Shown: positions 56,655 to 64,000 of the stretch, one piece after another
How positions within the stretch are numbered: the first letter of the stretch is position 1
Layout: each line of letters opens with the position of its first letter
Assembly (NCBI GenBank): GCA_964479625.1
Contig: CAYZMS010000020.1
Span: forward strand, 16,463-80,462
Origin: CAYZMS01 sp964479625
GTDB lineage: Bacteria > Bacteroidota > Bacteroidia > Chitinophagales > Saprospiraceae
Length of the DNA: 64,000 nt
Direction: 5' to 3'
Program-made: the position numbers and the translations under genes
Notes under the pieces: generated by a model
Seen by the model: only the letters and a program-made list of their open reading frames with translations
The model's database searches: none
Told to the model about the DNA's origin: nothing

Positions 56655-59173
56655 TATTTTTCTTGCTTGTGATCGCCAAGGGCAATCAGGTTTGTGAACA
56701 AACGAAATGCTCCCGGGACGCCCGCAGGTAATTCCCTGAACCAGGAATAGCCGGTATAAATAAACCAGCCTTCACCGTATGGAGCTACGAGCATACCTCC
56801 ATCCTTTGGGCTTTCTCCCGGATCGTTGGAAGATAGAATGGCCGTATACTGGTCACTCCAATTATTTGGGAAGTACAGGCCCCTTTCCTGTACCCAATTT
56901 TCGAAATCTTTTCCCGTAATTTTATTCGGAAAGTTAAGGATGGGGTGGTCAGGGGTCAAAATTCGAATTTCTGCTTCTTCAACCGTCACCCGGTCTCTTG
57001 AAATCTGGAAAGGGTAGGGGCCTATTTCCTGCATAGGTATTATCAGACCGCGATTAGTATTGTACTGAACGATATAGGTCCCTCCCTGTTTGACGTATTC
57101 CATCAGTGCTTCCCGGTAGAAACCAAGTCGTTCTCTGGTATTATAGGCCCTAACCCCCGCGATGACCGCGTCAAATTGCTGGAGGTTTTCCTTGCTGAGG
57201 TCGTCATCTTCCAATAATACGACACCGAACCCGATCTGCTCCAGACTGGCAGGGATATCATCTCCGGCTCCCATTATATACCCAACACGTTCTCCTGACA
57301 CTTGCAGGTCAAGTTTGACCACTTTCGCTTTTGCAGGGCGTAATACGGTTTGTTTAGGAATATGATCGTAGTCAATAACGATTTTCTCTTTGCTGTAAGT
57401 GGTTCCATTCAACAATGCCATGGCCTTCAGTTCAGCCTCCTGCTGATTTTCCGGTGGGGAGAGTTGAAAGGAAACAGATTGCTGCATTCCTTTTTGTTCA
57501 AGTTCGAAGGGAATGGCATTCGGGCTTATTTTCCAACCGGCAGGGGCTTCCAGTTTTACACTACCCGCCAGGCCATCTGCATTTGCCTCAACGGTTACTA
57601 CGACCTCTTGTGCTGCATCGTCTGGGAAGATCATAACGGGCTGTTTTAACTGTATGGCAACAGGAGGAAGGATCTCAAAGGGCTCATAGAATTCCCCTCT
57701 TACGGGATCAGAAGACTTATAGATCACAGGACGTTCCAGCACGATTTTTGTACCTTCTATGGTCAGCTCGAAGCGGGCGACCAGGGCAGGTGGTGTCTCG
57801 GGGAGCCCCCGAAGGCGTTGGTCCTGGACCTTATACATCCCGAGCTCTGCTTCCTCGCGCAACCAATAAGGGTCAGAATACCCGATATCATTCGGCAATT
57901 GTACTTTCCCCTGCCATTTAAGGTCCAGGTTGTTACCTAAAGTCACATTCAGGGTTGTATCCAGGCCGACCGCCTGTATCTCCACTCGCTCAATATTGGT
58001 TTTCACCGGAGAGCGATTGATCAATTCAAAATTCAGAAAAAGCGGGTGCCCTGGGCTTGCAGTTGCATCCGCACTACTAACCTCGGCAAAAAGCCCCATA
58101 CAGGCAGTGATCACTTCCTTGACCTCCCCCATTTTGACGGATTTCCAGTAACCGTCGGGTAGTTTTTCTATCAATTTATAGGCATCCAAAAGACCAGGCA
58201 CGCTGGCGGCCGGATCTTCGTGCCGGTAATTTTTTTGAACACTTTGGAGGATTTCGCCAATGGGTGCCCCACCCTTCACCCTGGTCCAGCTGGTATTGAT
58301 ACCCGCAAAGAGATCGTTTACAGCAGGCATTTCGCCTTTCAGTAATTGGGCATATTCTTCATTCGAACCCCGGCTGGTGGGACGGCCAAAGCCCTGGCTT
58401 TTGTGCATACTTCGGCTGTAAGCAGCGATCTCGTTATTCGACAAGCCCTGGGCAGGATAGTAGACCCCGAGATCCATGCTGATCATATCTGATTTATCTG
58501 CTTTGGCAAATGCTTCCTGACTGCCGTAAAACCACCAGGAAGTATTGAAAAAATGGCGTTTGGGTTGCCAGGCTTCCACATACTCCAATTGTTCGGGATA
58601 GGCATTTGGGTCGCCAGAAAGTTCGTAGGCCTCCAAAGCCAGGGTGGCGGATGCTGTGTGGTGGCCGTGGGTTCTGCCAGCTGAATTGTGATCGAAGCGA
58701 TTAATGACAATGTCAGGACGCCATTTGCGAAAGGTATAGACAACATCGGCAAGTACTTCCTCCTTGTTCCAGATCGCGGTAGTTTCGTCGGGATGTTTGG
58801 AGTAGCCGAAATCATTGGCACGGGTAAAAAATTGCTTGCCACCATCCAGTCTTCGGGCAGCGAGTAGCTCCTGAGTCCGAATAAGGCCAAGTAGTTCCCT
58901 GATCTCCGGACCAACCAGGTTTTGGCCACCATCCCCTCTGGTAAGTGAAAGATAGGCGGTATTGGCCTTTACCTCATTAGCAAGGTAAGCGATCATGTTG
59001 GTGTTCTCATCATCTGGGTGAGCAGCAACATATAAAGCAGAGCCGAGAAAATTTAGTCGTTCGATCGCCTCTTCTATCTTAGCTGAATTCCAACGTTCCG
59101 GAGCCTGGGAAAATCCGGCTTGAACGCTTAACAAAAAAATAATCCACAGGAAATAGCGGTAATGCCTTAACAT
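56654..59173 (-). CDS. exported PIG-L (LmbE) family deacetylase
   Basis: An 839-residue exported protein; ATG 59173 gives a signal peptide (MLRHYRYFLWIIFLL ... GFSQ), preferred over ATG 59212. The N-terminal PIG-L domain (about 25-330) carries the zinc motif AHPDDENTNM and a later HGHHTAS, so it should remove acetyl groups from N-acetylglucosamine-type sugars. The region after about 380 contains beta-sandwich domains, and the last 200 residues resemble a glutamine-amidotransferase-like/ThuA-type fold (FDAVIAGVRAYNTRERLG; GGTYIVQYNTNRGL). Such large PIG-L proteins are typical of Bacteroidota. First gene of the minus-strand group ending in aroA. Confidence 0.91.
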   Translation of the reverse strand: MLRHYRYFLWIIFLLSVQAGFSQAPERWNSAKIEEAIERLNFLGSALYVAAHPDDENTNMIAYLANEVKANTAYLSLTRGDGGQNLVGPEIRELLGLIRTQELLAARRLDGGKQFFTRANDFGYSKHPDETTAIWNKEEVLADVVYTFRKWRPDIVINRFDHNSAGRTHGHHTASATLALEAYELSGDPNAYPEQLEYVEAWQPKRHFFNTSWWFYGSQEAFAKADKSDMISMDLGVYYPAQGLSNNEIAAYSRSMHKSQGFGRPTSRGSNEEYAQLLKGEMPAVNDLFAGINTSWTRVKGGAPIGEILQSVQKNYRHEDPAASVPGLLDAYKLIEKLPDGYWKSVKMGEVKEVITACMGLFAEVSSADATASPGHPLFLNFELINRSPVKTNIERVEIQAVGLDTTLNVTLGNNLDLKWQGKVQLPNDIGYSDPYWLREEAELGMYKVQDQRLRGLPETPPALVARFELTIEGTKIVLERPVIYKSSDPVRGEFYEPFEILPPVAIQLKQPVMIFPDDAAQEVVVTVEANADGLAGSVKLEAPAGWKISPNAIPFELEQKGMQQSVSFQLSPPENQQEAELKAMALLNGTTYSKEKIVIDYDHIPKQTVLRPAKAKVVKLDLQVSGERVGYIMGAGDDIPASLEQIGFGVVLLEDDDLSKENLQQFDAVIAGVRAYNTRERLGFYREALMEYVKQGGTYIVQYNTNRGLIIPMQEIGPYPFQISRDRVTVEEAEIRILTPDHPILNFPNKITGKDFENWVQERGLYFPNNWSDQYTAILSSNDPGESPKDGGMLVAPYGEGWFIYTGYSWFRELPAGVPGAFRLFTNLIALGDHKQEK

Positions 59174-59277
59174 GGCGGCTTTTGGTTTGATTCGGATGAC
59201 TAGAAATTCCAAAAATAAACAATTCTCCCCACTGATCGTTTAAACTTGTTCTATCTTCGAGGCAAAACGCAGATAAA

Positions 59278-61734
59278 ATGAGCCTTACTAAGTTCGTCTG
59301 CATCCATGGACATTTCTATCAACCACCCAGGGAGAATGCCTGGCTGGAAGCTATTGAAAAACAGGACTCTGCAGAGCCTTTTCACGATTGGAACGAGAAG
59401 ATCAACTTCGAGTGCTACGCTCCCAACCGGGCAGCACGTATCCTTAACAGTCAGGGCAAAATAATAGATATAAAAAATAATTATAGCCGGATAAATTTCA
59501 ATTTCGGTCCCACTTTGCTTTCCTGGCTGGAAGAAGCCGACCCGGAAACCTACGAGGCCATTCTGGATGCTGATGCCAAAAGCTTAAAGCGCTACGGGGG
59601 CCATGGTTCGGCCATCGCCCAGGTGTATAATCACCTGATCATGCCATTGGCGAACAAGCGCGACAAGCAAACCCAGGTGATTTGGGGAATAGCTGATTTC
59701 GAAAAACGCTTTGGGCGAAAGCCGGAAGGTTTGTGGCTGGCTGAAACAGCTGTAGACATTGAAACGCTGGAAGTTTTAGCTGATCATGATATTAAGTACA
59801 CCATCCTGGCTCCTCGCCAGGCCGCAGCTATCCGGGTACGTGGTAAAAAAAAGTGGCACACTCTGGCTCCTGACAGTGTAGACAGCCGCAGGGCTTACCA
59901 TTTTGAACTTCCATCCGGTAAAAGTATTGCCCTGTTCTTTTATCACGGAGGTATCTCCCAGGCAGTAGCTTTCCAGGGATTGTTAAATGACGGGGCTGCC
60001 TTTGCATCTGCCTTTCTGGATGTATTCGATAATGATGACCAGGTGCAATTGGCCCATATCGCAACGGATGGAGAAAGTTATGGCCATCACCACAGTTTTG
60101 GAGAAATGGCGCTGGCCAGTTGTCTCAAGCTAATAGAGGATACCCCTGGAGTAGGCCTGACGAACTACGGGCAGTTTTTGGAACTTTTCCCGCCCGAATA
60201 CGAAATTCAGATCCATGAAAACAGCAGTTGGTCCTGCGTACACGGGGTGGAACGCTGGCGGAGCAATTGCGGTTGTTGCACGGGAGGCCATCCGGATTGG
60301 AATCAGGAGTGGCGGGCGCCCCTTCGCGAAACCCTAGACTGGGTGCGCGACGAATTATCGCCCATTTTCGAAGAGGAAGGCGCAAAATTATTAAAAGATC
60401 CCTGGGCCGCCCGAAATGACTATATAAGTATTATCCTGGACCGCAGAGAAGTTAACCTGGGGGCATTTTTTGAATGTCACGGGACCAGACCCATTAACCG
60501 GTTTGAAAAATCGCAGATGCTCAGGTTGCTGGAAATGCAGCGCCACTGCATGCTGATGTATACCAGTTGTGGCTGGTTTTTCGATGAAGTATCGGGCATT
60601 GAAACGGATCAGATTCTGCAATATGCTCACCGTGCGCTTCATTATGCCAGTGTGGTATCCGGAGCTGCTTTCCAGGAAGCCTTTGTAAAGCGGCTGGAAT
60701 CCATCCCTAGCAATGTATATATAAACGGGGCGGAGAGTTATAAGCGCAATGTCCTGCCCACTCATACTGATCTGGCTCGATTCGGGATGCATTATGCTGC
60801 TTCCAGTTTATTTGAGGCTTATCCTGAGGCCCTGGAGATCTATTCTTATTCCGCTCGATCAGAGGTGTTTTTCCGTTATGAGGCGGGGAACCAACGACTG
60901 GCTCTTGGCCGTGTAAGAATGCAGTCGCAGGTTACTCGGGCTGAAAAACATTTTTCCTTTGCCGTGTTATATCTGGGGCAGCAAAATATGCTGGGGTATA
61001 TATCCCTGGATATGGATCGCACCGCATTCGATGAAGCGGAAAAACTACTGGTTGAAGCTTTTCAACGTTCTAACCTTAGCGAGGTGATCAGTCTTATGCC
61101 CGAATATTTCGGTAAGGTTAGGTTTACCCTTTGGGATCTTTTCCAGGATGAAAAACGGAAAATACTCGAGGAGATCGGAAACCGGAAAATGCGGGAGGTA
61201 GAAGTCGTTTTTCGGGAATTTTACCGGGATAATTACCAGTTGATGACTGCCGCCCAACAAGATAACCTGCCCATCACCAGGGCTTACCAGGCCGCCATTA
61301 GCTTTGTTTTGAATAAGGATCTGCACCGGTTTTTTCTCAACGGCCACCTTAACAGTAGGGAATTGATCAGACTGGACCGTGAATTTCGAAAGTGGGGGGT
61401 AGTAATTGAAGATGAACCTGCCCTGCAACTGGCGGCAGAGGAGCGCATATTTAAAGAGATCAAAAGCCTGCTGGATAAACCTTCCGAAGAGGACCTGCCC
61501 ATGTTCGACCATCTGACCGGCTTACTGGAAAGACTTCCTCGCATGGGGTTCAAGTTGAACGTATGGAAGAGCCAAAACTATTACGTCTTTTCGGCCAAAC
61601 AGTTAATGAGAAAGGAGGAAACGGCCATTCCCAATGCCTGGTGGGAAGCCTTTCTTCGGCTGGGAGATACCCTAAATATGCAGGTAAGACACATTTTACC
61701 TGCCGTGGCTGCTACTATGGAAACCGCAAAATAA
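59278..61734 (+). CDS. GH57 family glycoside hydrolase with DUF3536
   Basis: An 818-residue cytoplasmic protein (no signal peptide). The N-terminal half is a GH57 (beta/alpha)7 barrel: CIHGHFYQPPRENAW at the start, a likely nucleophile Glu in GLWLAETAVDIETLE, and the acid Asp in HIATDGESYGHHHSFG. The SCVHGVERWRSNCGCCTGGH stretch is typical of the DUF3536-linked subgroup. The second half, from about residue 430, is DUF3536, mostly helical. GH57 enzymes act on alpha-1,4/1,6 glucans as amylases, branching enzymes or glucanotransferases; the activity of this subgroup is undefined. Divergent from the PIG-L gene. Confidence 0.92.
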   Translation: MSLTKFVCIHGHFYQPPRENAWLEAIEKQDSAEPFHDWNEKINFECYAPNRAARILNSQGKIIDIKNNYSRINFNFGPTLLSWLEEADPETYEAILDADAKSLKRYGGHGSAIAQVYNHLIMPLANKRDKQTQVIWGIADFEKRFGRKPEGLWLAETAVDIETLEVLADHDIKYTILAPRQAAAIRVRGKKKWHTLAPDSVDSRRAYHFELPSGKSIALFFYHGGISQAVAFQGLLNDGAAFASAFLDVFDNDDQVQLAHIATDGESYGHHHSFGEMALASCLKLIEDTPGVGLTNYGQFLELFPPEYEIQIHENSSWSCVHGVERWRSNCGCCTGGHPDWNQEWRAPLRETLDWVRDELSPIFEEEGAKLLKDPWAARNDYISIILDRREVNLGAFFECHGTRPINRFEKSQMLRLLEMQRHCMLMYTSCGWFFDEVSGIETDQILQYAHRALHYASVVSGAAFQEAFVKRLESIPSNVYINGAESYKRNVLPTHTDLARFGMHYAASSLFEAYPEALEIYSYSARSEVFFRYEAGNQRLALGRVRMQSQVTRAEKHFSFAVLYLGQQNMLGYISLDMDRTAFDEAEKLLVEAFQRSNLSEVISLMPEYFGKVRFTLWDLFQDEKRKILEEIGNRKMREVEVVFREFYRDNYQLMTAAQQDNLPITRAYQAAISFVLNKDLHRFFLNGHLNSRELIRLDREFRKWGVVIEDEPALQLAAEERIFKEIKSLLDKPSEEDLPMFDHLTGLLERLPRMGFKLNVWKSQNYYVFSAKQLMRKEETAIPNAWWEAFLRLGDTLNMQVRHILPAVAATMETAK

Positions 61735-61739
61735 TTTCC

Positions 61740-62636
61740 CTATCCGCTGGCCTGTGACCCGGGCCTGTCGGCACGAACGATCTGGTTGAAGACTTCTTCG
61801 GTAGAGATTTCCAATTCTACTTCGTCTTCTTCATCCTCTTCGGAGAAGGGTAGGTGATTGCGATCTACTGTTAACTTTGGATTCACAAGCACGTAATCGG
61901 ATTCATCGTACTCGTAGATCGACCAACGCCCCCATTTGTATTCCAGGGCAGTTAGGTTTTCGATCCAGTCACCGGAGTTTAAGTAGGTTACTTTATTTTC
62001 CTTTGCCTCGAAAGTCCGCATTTGAGGGCGATGGATATGGCCGCAAACGACATAGTCGTATCCTTTTTCGGCAGCCAATTGAAGGGCAGTATCCTCGAAA
62101 TCGGAAACAAATTTAACAGCTTCCTTAACGCTATTCTTGACGCGTTTGGCAAGGGACATCCGGGCCAGGCCAAAAGCCGCCCGAATCTTGTTGATAAAAC
62201 GATTGAGCATGATCAGCCAATCGTAACTTTTTCCACCCAGCTTGGAAATAAAGGGAGAGTATTTGATGAACAGGTCAAAGATGTCTCCATGGAAAATCCA
62301 GTAGCTTTGCCCTTTCAACTGAAGAACCAGTTTGTCCCGCAGATGGATATTTCCAGATGAAAAATCTGAGTATCTGCGCAGAGCGTCGTCGTGATTACCA
62401 GTGATGTAATACACCTTCGTACCCTTGGCAGCCATTTTCAGAATACGTTGGATGACCTGTAAGTGCTCCTTGGGAAAGTATGTTTTTCTAAATTGCCAAA
62501 TGTCGATGAAGTCTCCATTCAATATGAGGGTGCCCACTTTGATACTCTTCAGATAATTCAACAACTCCTTGGCGTGACACCCATAGGTGCCGAGATGTAC
62601 ATCTGAAATAATGACAATATCCAGTTCTCGTTTCAT
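61740..62636 (-). CDS. UDP-2,3-diacylglucosamine diphosphatase-like metallophosphoesterase
   Basis: A 298-residue calcineurin-type phosphoesterase. The metal-binding blocks in order are IISDVHLGTYGCHAKE, LNGDFIDIWQF, YYITGNHDDALRRY, the FHGDIFDLF segment, and CGHIHRPQMRTF. The combination with WQFRKTYFPK and the helical insertion (about 130-185) matches the LpxH-like group that releases lipid X from UDP-2,3-diacylglucosamine in lipid A synthesis. Its C-terminus has an added acidic stretch (EEDEEDEVELE). It ends 5 bp from the convergent GH57 stop. The lipid A role is by family; other phosphodiesterase activity is possible. Confidence 0.9.
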   Translation of the reverse strand: MKRELDIVIISDVHLGTYGCHAKELLNYLKSIKVGTLILNGDFIDIWQFRKTYFPKEHLQVIQRILKMAAKGTKVYYITGNHDDALRRYSDFSSGNIHLRDKLVLQLKGQSYWIFHGDIFDLFIKYSPFISKLGGKSYDWLIMLNRFINKIRAAFGLARMSLAKRVKNSVKEAVKFVSDFEDTALQLAAEKGYDYVVCGHIHRPQMRTFEAKENKVTYLNSGDWIENLTALEYKWGRWSIYEYDESDYVLVNPKLTVDRNHLPFSEEDEEDEVELEISTEEVFNQIVRADRPGSQASG

Positions 62637-62805
62637 AGCGTTTGCTTCGTAAATTCCTTTCTGCTTTATTGCGATAGTTATTCCTGCAAATTGTCATTTA
62701 CCTGTGAAGGGAACGTTAAGTGGTATTTATGGAATAGTCAAATTTGCATATGTTAGCCTAGAAATCCTATCCGAAAGGTAGTCTTTACGATAATTTCCGG
62801 GCTTA

Positions 62806-63246
62806 TTACTCATCCCGACTCTCTGGATTGCGTACCAATACCCGAGGGAAAGCAGTAGAATCGAATGTAACAGGGCCTAAAAGGAGGGTGTCCGGACCTT
62901 GGAACTGGATGGTATAGGCTTGTTCCTCTCCCGTCAGGTTCAAGACCAACTGGCGACCTTGTTTTCTTACCCTCCACTTTCCTTGTTGTTCGGTGCCGCC
63001 AAGGTCGAAGGTTAACCTGCCCTTGCGGTTAAGGTGAAGGTTGCCTCTGGACAAACCTTTGATGATGGTCGCTGCGTATTGTGAATTGTACTCTTTAAGG
63101 TCAAGGGTGTCAAGGCGGCTCAAAGTTGCGGCGGCATCGTATTTCCAAAGACCGTACAAAGCTTCCGTGGTAGTTACGATGGGCCCGGAACAACTGTACA
63201 GGGCCAAAAAGAAAAATAAGGTGTATGGAAGATATTGCAGTTTCAT
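62806..63246 (-). CDS. lipocalin-like lipoprotein
   Basis: A 146-residue predicted lipoprotein (signal segment with lipobox LYSC, Cys19). The mature part begins ALYGLWKYDAAATL and contains LTFDLGGTEQQGKWRVRKQ, then GRQLVLNL. This follows the G-x-W ... G-x-W-x-(7-8)-L pattern of lipocalin-like Bacteroidota envelope proteins. Its ATG overlaps the Lrp-type regulator stop by 4 bp (63243-63246), so the two are translationally coupled. Function unknown; the coupling to a regulator is unexpected. Confidence 0.82.
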   Translation of the reverse strand: MKLQYLPYTLFFFLALYSCSGPIVTTTEALYGLWKYDAAATLSRLDTLDLKEYNSQYAATIIKGLSRGNLHLNRKGRLTFDLGGTEQQGKWRVRKQGRQLVLNLTGEEQAYTIQFQGPDTLLLGPVTFDSTAFPRVLVRNPESRDE

Positions 63247-63749
63247 TTATTCGAGTAGCAATCCAGGTTCAGCGCTTCCAGTTCCTCCTGGTCTACGATG
63301 ACAAGAGGGCGGTTAATACTTTCTTCCAGGGAAATAAAGGTCTCGGTCCGTTGGATACCGTTGATATTTTGAATGTTGTCATGCAGTACATCCCGAAGGT
63401 GATCCGTATCCCTGCAGATGATTTTTGCAAAGATATTATAAAGGCCGGTCGTATAATGGGCATCGACTACCTCGGGAATAGTCTTTAACTCTGAAGCAAC
63501 CTGATCATAGAGTGAACTCTTATCGAGGTATATTCCCAAAAAGGCTACAATATCATATCCCAATAAGGCGTGATCCACCTCCAGGTTGTAGCCTTTAACA
63601 ATACCTGCATCCTCCATCTTTTTCATTCGAACGTGAATCGTACCTCCTGAAACGAACAAGCGTTTAGCGATTTCCGTGTAGGGCATTTTTGCGTTCGACA
63701 TTAGGATAGAAAGAATTTGTTTATCCAGTTTGTCCAGCATAAGATTCAA
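63243..63749 (-). CDS. Lrp/AsnC family transcriptional regulator
   Basis: A 168-residue amino-acid-responsive regulator. The N-terminal helix-turn-helix (about 1-60) is LDKQILSILMSNAKMPYTEI and KRLFVSGGTIHVRMKKMEDA, followed by the RAM ligand-binding/oligomerisation domain (GYDIVAFLGIYLD; VVDAHYTTGLYNIFAKIICR). These form octameric feast/famine regulators. It heads a two-gene unit with the overlapping lipoprotein. The start is ATG 63749. Likely effectors are branched-chain or other amino acids; unknown here. Confidence 0.94.
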   Translation of the reverse strand: MNLMLDKLDKQILSILMSNAKMPYTEIAKRLFVSGGTIHVRMKKMEDAGIVKGYNLEVDHALLGYDIVAFLGIYLDKSSLYDQVASELKTIPEVVDAHYTTGLYNIFAKIICRDTDHLRDVLHDNIQNINGIQRTETFISLEESINRPLVIVDQEELEALNLDCYSNK

Positions 63750-64000
63750 GAATTGTTGAATGAATAAAATTAAAAAATTAAAAAATCCGCTTTAAAGAAA
63801 AGATGCGTTGAATAAAATTAAGTTTAATTATTGGATAACGAAAACAAAAAAATATTTTTCTGAAAAAGTTAAACAAATACTATGTTTTAAATATTAGCTT
63901 GTTACAATAAAATATTTTTTGTTTAATGGTTTTTAGGGTAAACGTATCAAAATAAAAAAAGCGAACTTTCGGTCAAAAAGTTGACCGATGGAAAAATCAG
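63750..64000. other. AT-rich region upstream of the Lrp gene
   Basis: About 250 bp at the window edge, very AT-rich, with repeated AAAAAATATTTTT-type runs and the near-repeated phrase AATAAAATTAA (63764-63774 and 63811-63821). No coding frame or hairpin of note. Probably the promoter and control region for the Lrp-type regulator, and possibly a gene beyond the window. Confidence 0.4.

Noticed and set aside
1..64000. tRNA, rRNA, CRISPR arrays, insertion sequences or phage genes
   Set aside because: No T-loop motifs with flanking stems, no regularly spaced direct repeats, and no transposase or integrase were found. The S24 repressor has no phage neighbours.

Overview
The window reads as a chromosomal segment of a Bacteroidota bacterium, most likely class Saprospiria (Lewinella/Haliscomenobacter-like). 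The evidence is three secreted proteins ending in type IX secretion (T9SS) sorting domains, a giant protein made of Cys-x-Gly / Cys-Asp-Ser repeats, a FecR anti-sigma factor with a decayed SusC-type receptor behind it, LytTR/LytS-type signalling, a Bacteroidota-style RRM protein, and start sites with no Shine-Dalgarno but A/T-rich leaders. No rRNA, tRNA, CRISPR array, insertion sequence or prophage was recognised. Most of the window is ordinary core and catabolic genome.

Layout. 1-2.8 kb: fecR, a broken TonB-receptor N-terminus, a secreted and a lipid-anchored protein. 2.8-4.8 kb: recO and a secreted protein. 4.9-12.8 kb: a long minus-strand series (thiolase, MscS-type channel, homogentisate dioxygenase, 4-hydroxyphenylpyruvate dioxygenase, FMN alpha-hydroxy-acid oxidase, small unknown protein) centred on tyrosine breakdown. 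12.9-16 kb: lipoprotein plus SCO protein, galE, cysQ. 16.1-19.4 kb: the 1082-residue repeat protein. 19.5-26.8 kb: acetyl-CoA hydrolase/transferase, an orphan polytopic membrane protein, gyrB, tsaE, alanine dehydrogenase, and a voltage-gated K+ channel with a zinc ribbon. 27-30.6 kb: a LytTR response regulator, a 45-residue GG-motif peptide with a strong terminator, and a soluble TPR histidine kinase. 30.6-31 kb: two short promoter-hairpin units. 31-42 kb: pbpC, RRM protein, secreted GH13 enzyme, fumC, sod, ftsK. 42-54.9 kb: YkoF-like protein, class V aminotransferase, self-cleaving S24 repressor, rlmB, M36 metalloprotease, 3-hydroxyacyl-CoA dehydrogenase, folB, glutaryl-CoA dehydrogenase, OmpA-like protein, pabB. 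54.9-64 kb: aroA, two small proteins, a PIG-L deacetylase, GH57 enzyme, LpxH-like phosphoesterase, a lipoprotein and an Lrp/AsnC regulator.

How the genes fit together. Amino-acid catabolism recurs: hpd and hmgA (tyrosine to maleylacetoacetate), thiolase, 3-hydroxyacyl-CoA dehydrogenase and glutaryl-CoA dehydrogenase (acyl-CoA ends of aromatic or lysine breakdown), alanine dehydrogenase, and an M36 protease that could supply peptides. Secreted GH13 and cytoplasmic GH57 enzymes point to alpha-glucan use. aroA, pabB and folB serve chorismate and folate synthesis but sit in different transcription units.

The least ordinary part is 27.0-31.0 kb. A LytTR regulator and a membrane-free TPR histidine kinase flank a tiny cationic peptide gene whose transcript should stop at a perfect 15-bp hairpin just before the kinase. 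Beyond the kinase lie two copies of a 17-bp promoter-like element, each running straight into a terminator hairpin. Other regulatory structure worth testing is the pair of inverted repeats at the S24 repressor promoter and a palindrome just upstream of sod.
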